Shown piece by piece: positions 38,754-43,694 of a DNA stretch of 43,694 nt (position 1 is its first letter; the number at the start of each line of letters is the position of its first letter). This DNA comes from a virus: the IMG/VR virus record IMGVR_UViG_3300022750_000004, positions 1 through 43,694 of that record; one strand, given 5' to 3'. The notes beneath the pieces were generated by a model. It did no database searches, was not told where the DNA came from, and was given only the letters and a program-made list of their open reading frames with translations. The position numbers and the translations under genes are program-made.

Positions 38754-40300
38754 TGGATATCGATATCAGCAATCCGCCAGAGTTTGATGTTGCGCCAGTA
38801 GAGCTATATACGAACGTCATGCCGGATGATGAAGAGTTCGCAATTGAAGCTTATGACATTGGAGTGTACGAGGAGATACAGAAAAACGTTCCGCTACCAA
38901 CTCCGGTAGCGCCAAGAAAGCCGCGTGCAAAGCGTGCCGAGAAGCTTGCGGAAGTTGATCGAATAGAGCCGCTTCTTCAAATACCCGATGAGCTGATGGA
39001 TACGGTCATTGGTCGACTTGCCGAAGTTACCGCTGAATGCCTGGAGTTTCCTGAGGCGAGCGTTTTCATGGCGCTTCTATCAACGGCAAGCTCAATTGCG
39101 TCGACCGCTTACGCCGTCCAGTACGACACCGGAAAGACCGTTGCGCTTGGCCTGTACACCGTTATTGAGCAGCCTCCAGCCACAAAGAAGAGTTGGTTGC
39201 TTGGCATCGGGCTTGATCCGTACAAGAAGGGAATGAGTGCACACAACCGAAAGATCGGGGGCCGCATTCGTGAATTTATCGAGCGCGATCAGAAGCCACC
39301 AGCATCATTGCTGCCTGGGTTTTATTACACGACAGACCCAACATCGGCAGGCATGGATAGCCACATGGCGAATTGTTCCGAGGGTCGCTTTGTCGTGGCA
39401 TCAGCCGAGCAATCAGCATTCTCGTCACTCTTCCCTGATGGCGCATTCCCAAGCAACAACGAGCTGCTGCTCAAGGGCTGGGCCGGCGAGGACGTCGCTG
39501 GGATGCGAACGACGCGAAAGGCATACGAAGGGGTTGCGCAGGGCTCGATCACGCTTGTGGCGCAGCCAGGATCATCACGGCGCGTCTTGAATGCGTCTGG
39601 AGGCTCGGGATTGGCGGAGCGATTCATCTTCATTTGCGAGCCTGATCTTTTGGGATTCCGCAAGCACGAAGGTATCCGCGTTTCGAATGAGGATCAGGCT
39701 GAATACCGCAAGGCTGCACAGAGCTGCATCGACATCTATTCGAGCAACATCCTGTCGTTTGCGAATTCGGAGGAGCGCATCATTTATGACCCGGACAACC
39801 TGATCCAGCTGCGACCAACGGAGCGCGGGCAACTTGAGTTCCTGCTGCGAGCAAGAAAGAACGAGCCGCACATGCAAAGCCTTAAGGAGTCCGGTGACAT
39901 GGTGATGCTGTCATGGATCGGAAAGTTCGAAACCTTCGTACTGAAGATCGCTGCCATCATCCATGTTTTCGAGTGCCACGCCAGCGGATGCAAGGTTCCG
40001 GACATTATCCCGGATAGCCTGATATTTGCCTCAATGGATTTGATCGATGCGCTAGGTTCTCACGTTCAGCAACTCATTCGTGATGCCGGCGAATCAGGTA
40101 CAGATGCGGAAGAGTCTGCGGTGATCTCTGTACTTGACAAGCCAATGGTTATGCGCGCTCTACGGGATAAGCTAAGGGGCAGAAAGCCATTCCGATCCAT
40201 GCCTGGAAGTGGATACAAGGCGATCACGGCTCGCGTCAGCACCATGCTAAAGGAAGGTTCCCTTGTGATCAGTGCCGACGGAAAAATCACGGTGGTATGA
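38753..40300 (+). CDS. DUF3987 replicative helicase/primase-C-like protein (515 aa)
   Basis: I start at the ATG of the TAATG overlap at 38753; a GTG five codons earlier is less likely. After an acidic leader, the segment TLL-type FPEASVFMALLSTASSIAST, then LYTVIEQPPATKKSWLLGIG, is the DUF3987 core with a degenerate P-loop (PPATKKSW). It continues with GFYYTTDPTSAGMDSHMANC, VVASAEQSAFSSLF, LLKGWAGEDVAG, VAQPGSSRRVLN and GLAERFIFICEP, the order typical of DUF3987. These proteins are regarded as primase-associated ATPases or helicases. The CHC2 primase is on the other strand 35 kb away. Confidence 0.85.
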   Translation: MDIDISNPPEFDVAPVELYTNVMPDDEEFAIEAYDIGVYEEIQKNVPLPTPVAPRKPRAKRAEKLAEVDRIEPLLQIPDELMDTVIGRLAEVTAECLEFPEASVFMALLSTASSIASTAYAVQYDTGKTVALGLYTVIEQPPATKKSWLLGIGLDPYKKGMSAHNRKIGGRIREFIERDQKPPASLLPGFYYTTDPTSAGMDSHMANCSEGRFVVASAEQSAFSSLFPDGAFPSNNELLLKGWAGEDVAGMRTTRKAYEGVAQGSITLVAQPGSSRRVLNASGGSGLAERFIFICEPDLLGFRKHEGIRVSNEDQAEYRKAAQSCIDIYSSNILSFANSEERIIYDPDNLIQLRPTERGQLEFLLRARKNEPHMQSLKESGDMVMLSWIGKFETFVLKIAAIIHVFECHASGCKVPDIIPDSLIFASMDLIDALGSHVQQLIRDAGESGTDAEESAVISVLDKPMVMRALRDKLRGRKPFRSMPGSGYKAITARVSTMLKEGSLVISADGKITVV

Positions 40301-40647
40301 AAATGAACCCACGGCAGGCGATTCGAGAGCATTACGGGGTAAGGCTTGGCCCTAGCCCCGCCGATGGCAAATATCGGTCGTTCAAGATCGACGATCTTCG
40401 CAATGGGTTTTTGATAGAAATTGATGATATGGCTGTTTTTGGGTCGATTATTGATGCTGAACGTATAGTTTTTGATGGTAAATCGTACTTTTCTTTTGCG
40501 GTAGAACACAAAGAGCGCAAAGACGCCAAACAAGAATGGCTGATCTGGGAGTGCGCCAGGTCGATGCTGGAGCGTGGCGAAAGGTTGAGCAGGGCAGACG
40601 GCGAGCGATTGGCGCTTGCGGTGCAACGGCTTGAAATGTGGTTATAG
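40297..40647 (+). CDS. Primase N-domain-like small protein (116 aa)
   Basis: The ATGA overlap with DUF3987 sets the start. The first 60 residues (REHYGVRLGPSPADGKYRSF, NGFLIEIDDMAVFGSIIDAE) recall the 'adGk.hRf...g..nGWYvl..dg..aGaFGsw' segment that opens TOPRIM-type phage primases. Residues 80-116 are helical. There is no catalytic domain, so this may be the template-binding partner of the DUF3987 protein. The coding sequence is notably AT-rich (about 40381-40520). Confidence 0.55.
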   Translation: MKMNPRQAIREHYGVRLGPSPADGKYRSFKIDDLRNGFLIEIDDMAVFGSIIDAERIVFDGKSYFSFAVEHKERKDAKQEWLIWECARSMLERGERLSRADGERLALAVQRLEMWL

Positions 40648-40660
40648 ACAGGAGAGGAAA

Positions 40661-40753
40661 ATGATCCCATATAAATGCGAAAATTGCGGCCGTCCAGGCT
40701 TGATGTCTGCCTACTGCCCTACGTGTTTCCATATCCACAGGAGCACCAAATAA
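40661..40753 (+). CDS. Zinc-ribbon micro-protein (30 aa)
   Basis: GACAGGAG at 40647 is well placed before the ATG, and the stop overlaps the next start (TAATG). The peptide has YKCENCGRPG and YCPTCFH, a complete four-Cys zinc ribbon in 30 residues. Micro-proteins of this kind are common in phage accessory operons. Role unknown. Confidence 0.75.
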   Translation: MIPYKCENCGRPGLMSAYCPTCFHIHRSTK

Positions 40754-41035
40754 TGAATATCGAGAAAATGCGGGAAGAGTTTGAATCGGTCATCAGAAAT
40801 GGTGATTTCCTTAATGATGCTACTGACGCCGCAAAGGACATGATATTGGAACGTAACCATAATGGTGCGTACCGATCCCTGCGGATTCGTGATGTCTGGT
40901 GGGCGCTGGCAAGCAAGCCGCGCAGCTATCGAGGTGCCATTGAATGCGTGGGGATGCGAAGAGGGATTCGATGTGGTGGATGAGAGTGATATTCGCCACG
41001 AACTTGAATCCCTCGGCCTCAAGGTGAAAGCATGA
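40753..41035 (+). pseudogene. Frameshifted small phage gene (about 93 aa if repaired)
   Basis: From 40753 the frame reads MNIEKMREEFESVIRNGDFL ... RIRDVWWALASK and stops at 40983. The +1 frame from 40907 reads WQASRAAIEVPLNAWGCEEG ... ELESLGLKVKA and stops at 41033-41035, overlapping the next start by ATGA. 'W..WQASRAAIEV' is a stock ending of this phage family, so one gene seems split by an extra base near 40903-40906. Alternatives are a real +1 event, a sequencing error, or a separate 47-aa frame from the ATG at 40892. Confidence 0.65.
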
Positions 41036-41205
41036 AAATCAAACTATGGAGCCGTCCTTATAACGGCGGATGGATATGGTTCGACAAATCCCAGGCAGGC
41101 CGATTCAGCTATGGCTGGCATAAACCGAAGCTTTGGTGGTGCATTTTTGGATTTTGCGGGAGCATTACCATTCAAACCTGGCCATGGCAGAAGAGGCCGA
41201 AATGA
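41032..41205 (+). CDS. Trp-rich small protein (57 aa)
   Basis: ATGA overlaps at both ends (41032 and 41202) support it. The peptide has many aromatic residues (LWSRPYNGGWIWFDKS, KPKLWWCIFGFCG, TIQTWPWQKRPK), with CIFGFC in the middle, and a basic end. No clear membrane helix and no family recognised. Confidence 0.75.
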   Translation: MKIKLWSRPYNGGWIWFDKSQAGRFSYGWHKPKLWWCIFGFCGSITIQTWPWQKRPK

Positions 41206-41525
41206 AAATCTTCGACCTCTCCTTCACCGACGGCAAATCCTGCCGAGTAATCGACCCGGACCCAGAAGGCAACGCCGAGGAATCCCTGCGAGGCTACCAG
41301 TCGATGTTTCAGCCTGGGTATCTGGTCGGCCTGGTTCAGGTTATTGCGCCGCCTCCTGATAGGCTGCCGTGGAGGCGCGACGGTGAATTCTGGAGGATTG
41401 GCGCTTTCGTCCTGGTCAGGCTGGATGGCGGGGGATTCAAATGCTTCTGGCCTGGCGGCGATGTCACTGGTGACAAGGATGCCATATCCGATGCCGTCCG
41501 CGAGAATTGGCACCTTCACGCTTGA
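41202..41525 (+). CDS. Small phage protein of unknown function (107 aa)
   Basis: The start at 41202 is set by overlap with the 57-aa gene; in-frame ATGs upstream lie inside that gene. The protein (KIFDLSFTDGKSCRVIDPDP, SMFQPGYLVGLVQVIAPPPD, GGFKCFWPGGDVTGDKDAIS) looks like a compact beta-rich domain. It ends in the -35 of promoter copy 4. No family recognised. Confidence 0.75.
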   Translation: MKIFDLSFTDGKSCRVIDPDPEGNAEESLRGYQSMFQPGYLVGLVQVIAPPPDRLPWRRDGEFWRIGAFVLVRLDGGGFKCFWPGGDVTGDKDAISDAVRENWHLHA

Positions 41526-41550
41526 CATAGTTATTATCTCGGCATAGTAT
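41522..41550 (+). promoter_or_regulatory. Early promoter with operator-like element, copy 4
   Basis: TTGACA (41522-41527), a 17-base spacer and TAGTAT (41545-41550). The 18-bp element is identical to copy 3. It opens the small-gene operon that crosses the contig junction and ends at the terminator at 2314. Confidence 0.8.
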
Positions 41551-41585
41551 CTAATCCATCGAAACGAACAACGGAGCAAGACGAG

Positions 41586-41729
41586 ATGAAGAACTTCCAA
41601 GCCCAAACCGCTCAAGATAAAGATATGCGCGCCGCTGTCCAAGACGCGATTTTACACTTCCGAGTTACCGGGGAGCGCTGCTATGCATCAGCCTTCGGCG
41701 TGCTGCTTTGGCACAGCGATCGCCCATAA
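41586..41729 (+). CDS. Small protein, first gene of the junction-crossing operon (47 aa)
   Basis: CGGAGC lies 9 bases before the ATG, and the gene is first after promoter copy 4. The peptide (MKNFQAQTAQDKDMRAAVQD, AILHFRVTGERCYASAFGVL) is helical, then beta-like. It is followed by a weak hairpin that may attenuate transcription. No family recognised. Confidence 0.6.
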   Translation: MKNFQAQTAQDKDMRAAVQDAILHFRVTGERCYASAFGVLLWHSDRP

Positions 41730-41737
41730 CCAGCCTC

Positions 41738-41758
41738 GCCCCCCTTAACCGGGGCTTT
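41738..41758 (+). terminator. Weak hairpin, possible attenuator
   Basis: GCCCC/GGGGC with an 8-base loop is followed by only three T. It lies between the first and second genes of the operon, so at most a partial terminator. Confidence 0.3.
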
Positions 41759-41790
41759 GCCAGTACCAAATCCCCGACAGGAGCAACGAG

Positions 41791-42057
41791 ATGAACACTG
41801 CAACCACTAGCGGCAAATCGGCACTTGAGATCGGCACTGAAATTCATGAGCGCCTTCTCGGCAGCAAGCTGACCATCGCCCAATCAATACGCCGCTCAAG
41901 CGACCCGTATCGCGCATCAATCACCAGCTTCATCCGCCGCGAAGTGATCCGCTCCGATGACGGCCATCACGACAAGAAAATCTTCCACTTCGAAGACCGC
42001 TCCTTCCTGACCTTCGAAGTCACCTACACAGCAGTTGAAGACGGCGGCGGCCAGTGA
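41791..42057 (+). CDS. Small phage protein of unknown function (88 aa)
   Basis: GACAGGAG at 41776 precedes the ATG by 7 bases. The protein (KSALEIGTEIHERLLGSKLT, IAQSIRRSSDPYRASITSFI, KIFHFEDRSFLTFEVTYTAV) is alpha then beta and ends in a Gly-rich tail. The stop overlaps the GTG start of the next gene. No family recognised. Confidence 0.75.
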   Translation: MNTATTSGKSALEIGTEIHERLLGSKLTIAQSIRRSSDPYRASITSFIRREVIRSDDGHHDKKIFHFEDRSFLTFEVTYTAVEDGGGQ

Positions 42058-42152
42058 TTCGGTTGGTCGCGCTTATCACCGCATTAATCCTGATCGCCGC
42101 GCACGTCACGGCGGCGGTCATCGCTCTCTACGTTGAAGGGGTTTTGAAATGA
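42054..42152 (+). CDS. Single-pass membrane micro-protein (32 aa)
   Basis: It starts with GTG in a GTGA overlap and ends in an ATGA overlap. Nearly the whole peptide (IRLVALITALILIAAHVTAA, VIALYVEGVLK) is one membrane helix. Phage peptides of this type often act on the host envelope, but nothing specific is known here. Confidence 0.65.
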   Translation: MIRLVALITALILIAAHVTAAVIALYVEGVLK

Positions 42153-42466
42153 GTAAGCACACCGCAGGGAAATGGAAAGTTGTTGAGAATGGTGGCCGCA
42201 TGGTCGGGGTAATGAGTGGCCGCGCCTGGGTGGTTTACAAGTCGGGCAATGACTGCATGCTGACTGAAGAGCTTGAGTCAAATGCCCTTCTGATCGCCGC
42301 AGCACCGGATCTGCTTGAGGCCCTTGAGCAAACGCGCAACGAGTTGCAGCGACTTATGCCGATGATGCAGGCAGATGAATCAGGCCTCGGTCCTGACTGC
42401 ACTTCTTACTTCCAAGCGATTTTTAACGCTGGCGCCGCGATCGCCAAGGCAACAGGTGAAGCATGA
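42149..42466 (+). CDS. Gp63-like small phage protein (105 aa)
   Basis: SKHTAGKWKVVENGGRMVGV at the start and ESNALLIAAAPDLLEALEQT in the middle belong to a very common phage family ('HT.gpW.v.......AnArLIaAAPelLeAL'). The function is unknown. It overlaps its neighbours by ATGA. Confidence 0.85.
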   Translation: MSKHTAGKWKVVENGGRMVGVMSGRAWVVYKSGNDCMLTEELESNALLIAAAPDLLEALEQTRNELQRLMPMMQADESGLGPDCTSYFQAIFNAGAAIAKATGEA

Positions 42467-42609
42467 ACATCCCAATCATCGCCAGCAGCTTTGCAGGGAT
42501 CGCTGATCAGCTTGTATCAATGGGGTATGACCTGATTGCGCCAATCGCCTGGAATCGAATCCCAATGCGCATCAACGGCGTTTGGCATGCCGAGGTTCGC
42601 CATGGCTAG
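42463..42609 (+). CDS. Small phage protein of unknown function (48 aa)
   Basis: An ATGA overlap sets the start, and the end overlaps the next gene by 8 bases. The peptide (NIPIIASSFAGIADQLVSMG, LIAPIAWNRIPMRINGVWHA) has no recognisable family. It is too short for an independent fold call. Confidence 0.6.
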   Translation: MNIPIIASSFAGIADQLVSMGYDLIAPIAWNRIPMRINGVWHAEVRHG

Positions 42610-42676
42610 AACGCTTAAGTGGTCGGCCGCCGCGCTGATCGTTATTTTGTGGATGGCTGGGATGGGGTATTTGTGA
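42602..42676 (+). CDS. Membrane micro-protein (24 aa)
   Basis: The peptide MARTLKWSAAALIVILWMAG plus four residues is a basic start followed by one membrane helix. It lies between overlapping genes (start inside the previous gene, stop sharing a base with the next ATG). Support is only from packing and composition. Confidence 0.45.
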   Translation: MARTLKWSAAALIVILWMAGMGYL

Positions 42677-43092
42677 TGGTCGATAAGATGAAACCGCTAA
42701 AGATGTATACGGCTGGCGCTCGCTATCCTAGCGAATATTCGGTGGTTGCCGCATGCATTGCGCGAACTCACAAGGAGGCCAAAAAACTGCTTTGGTCTGG
42801 TTCTGACACGCTGCGCCAAGAGTGCGATTGGAATTTCACAGACATGCGCGTCGGCCGGAGCAATTCTGATGACGAGATCGCTGCAAGTATTCAACCGCAG
42901 GAGCCGCACGTAATCGATGACACCGCTATCACTCGCAAGATGGGGTGGTTTTGTATTGGTGACGCAGGGTGTTCAGAGTGCGGGCTTTACGAAATGGACG
43001 GCGATTTTCCTCTGTGCCAAGAGTGCGGTTTCTGCGCCGAATGCGGCCATGATGAGGCATGCAAATCAAAGCCTGACGAGATGAAACCATGA
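42676..43092 (+). CDS. Cys-rich zinc-binding phage protein (138 aa)
   Basis: The ATG at 42676 is used; an earlier in-frame start would overlap two genes. The N-terminal half (EYSVVAACIARTHKEAKKLL, CDWNFTDMRVGRSNSDDEIA) is a small alpha/beta region. The C-terminal 45 residues hold CSECG, CQECGFCAECG and HDEAC, at least seven Cys and a His, consistent with one or two zinc sites. The function is unknown. Confidence 0.75.
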   Translation: MVDKMKPLKMYTAGARYPSEYSVVAACIARTHKEAKKLLWSGSDTLRQECDWNFTDMRVGRSNSDDEIAASIQPQEPHVIDDTAITRKMGWFCIGDAGCSECGLYEMDGDFPLCQECGFCAECGHDEACKSKPDEMKP

Positions 43093-43244
43093 AACTAACC
43101 AACCGATTCTACCTCGGCGACCACAACCTGGAGCCGCCCGAAGACGACGAGCCCGAAGACGGCCTGACCGACGCCGAGCGCCGCCAGAAGGCATTCGACG
43201 ACTTCGATCCGCCGGATTGTGGCGACTTCAGCGAACCGCTGTAA
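43089..43244 (+). CDS. Acidic small protein (51 aa)
   Basis: It overlaps the previous stop by ATGA. After KLTNRFYLGDHNL the peptide is highly acidic (EPPEDDEPEDGLTDAERRQK, DDFDPPDCGDFSEPL). Acidic phage peptides sometimes mimic DNA, but no such role can be claimed here. No family recognised. Confidence 0.65.
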   Translation: MKLTNRFYLGDHNLEPPEDDEPEDGLTDAERRQKAFDDFDPPDCGDFSEPL

Positions 43245-43279
43245 CCGCCCCACCTCATAAACGGCAAGGAGTTTTGGAA

Positions 43280-43694
43280 ATGAGTGAAGTGAAGCGATAT
43301 CTGATCAACTGGCATATGGAAGAAGAGTTCGAACATCCTCAAGGCAGATTCGTCATGGCATCAGACTTTGATGCAGAGCGAAAGGATTGTATTGAGCTAC
43401 GTGACGCCCTGAAGTCGACAATGGATCGCGAAGACGCCGCCCAATCCGAGCTGGCTGCTTTGCGGGAAGAGCTGGCCGAAATAAAGCATAGTCGCGATTA
43501 CTGCAACCGGGTTGCGATCCACAACAAAGAGCTTGGCGACGACCTTCAGCAGCGCCTTGCGGACGCAGAGCGGCGGAATGCGGCAACCGAAGCTAACGCG
43601 AATCGTTATATTGGGATTCGCGACGTCATCCCGCTTGGTGAGCTCTCTGAAATAACAGGAGAACTCCAAACGGGGGCCGAGTGGGATGATGCCA
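43280..43694 (+). CDS. 5' part of the junction-crossing coiled-coil protein
   Basis: AAGGAG precedes the ATG at 43280. The frame (MSEVKRYLINWHMEEEFEHP, FVMASDFDAERKDCIELRDA) is open to the last base and continues at base 1 to the stop at 166-168. The first 138 residues are on this side if the repeated 127 bases are counted here. See the entry at 1-168. Confidence 0.85.
   Translation, partial: MSEVKRYLINWHMEEEFEHPQGRFVMASDFDAERKDCIELRDALKSTMDREDAAQSELAALREELAEIKHSRDYCNRVAIHNKELGDDLQQRLADAERRNAATEANANRYIGIRDVIPLGELSEITGELQTGAEWDDA
43568..43694. repeat. Direct terminal repeat, right copy (127 bp)
   Basis: Identical to 1-127. It should be counted once when the circle is closed, giving a unique length of 43,567 bp. 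Confidence 0.97.

Noticed and set aside
41665-41883. 72-aa minus-strand frame
   Set aside because: It runs antisense across two small plus-strand genes with good ribosome sites.

Overview
The window is a complete tailed-phage genome of myovirus type, assembled as a circle. The first 127 bases are repeated exactly as the last 127 bases (1-127 = 43568-43694), and one reading frame runs from 43280 through the end and on to base 168. The unique length is therefore about 43,567 bp. Small-gene families (DUF551 proteins, Lar-like zinc ribbons, 'WQASRAAIEV'-type proteins), a GC content that looks to be in the mid-fifties, and the general style of the proteins suggest a Pseudomonas or related gammaproteobacterial host. 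That is inference. No tRNA, rRNA, CRISPR array, integrase, transposase or ParA was seen.

Layout. (1) 41.5 kb through the junction to 2.3 kb, plus strand: a long operon of very small, tightly overlapping accessory genes, ended by a terminator at 2314. (2) 2433-3927, minus strand: a three-gene operon of a tandem-HTH regulator, a 64-aa protein and a CHC2 zinc-finger primase. (3) 4009-11127, plus strand: early replication and recombination genes (Nmad5-like protein, ParB-like protein, DEAD/DEAH helicase with zinc fingers, VRR-NUC nuclease, RecE-like exonuclease, SSB-like protein), ended by a terminator at 11138. (4) 37145 down to 11178, minus strand: the late operon. It runs terminase, portal, MuF, protease/scaffold, capsid, neck, sheath, tube, frameshifted tail chaperones, tape measure, baseplate, tailspike, baseplate hub/spike/W/J/I, tail fibre and lysis. 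An HNH-AP2 endonuclease on the plus strand interrupts it at 26534-27178. (5) 37.4-38.5 kb: a 1.1 kb non-coding region with repeated TGCGGGCA and GCACGTA words beside an AT-rich tract, a candidate replication origin or control region. (6) 38532-41525, plus strand: a DUF3987 helicase-like protein and small genes.

Control. An 18-bp element, consensus TTGAyATArTnrTTATsT, occurs five times. Each copy lies before the first gene of a transcription unit: 3942, 4485, 8832 and 41522 on plus, and 18809-18826 on minus. In four copies its first six bases are a good -35 box. One copy lies in the gap from which the tandem-HTH gene and the plus-strand early genes diverge, so that protein is the obvious candidate to bind it. 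The minus-strand copy is inside the late operon, before a membrane PH-domain protein, which makes that gene a 'moron' apparently wired into early control. Many early genes also share a GACAGGAG ribosome-binding sequence.

Particle. DUF3383 sheath, DUF3277 tube, Dit-like protein, Pam3-type plug, hub, Gp138-like spike, gp25-like W, baseplate J and DUF2612 proteins give a simple contractile tail. A pectate-lyase-fold tailspike sits in the middle of the baseplate cluster and a glycine-rich fibre at its end, so there are two candidate host-recognition proteins. A tail-chaperone -1 frameshift is clearly readable (slippery CCCTTTT at 24182-24188). The lysis genes include a lambda R-type endolysin and a three-helix holin. 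The lifestyle is unresolved: a repressor-like regulator with dispersed operators argues for temperate control, but there is no integrase, so a plasmid-like prophage or a virulent phage are both possible.
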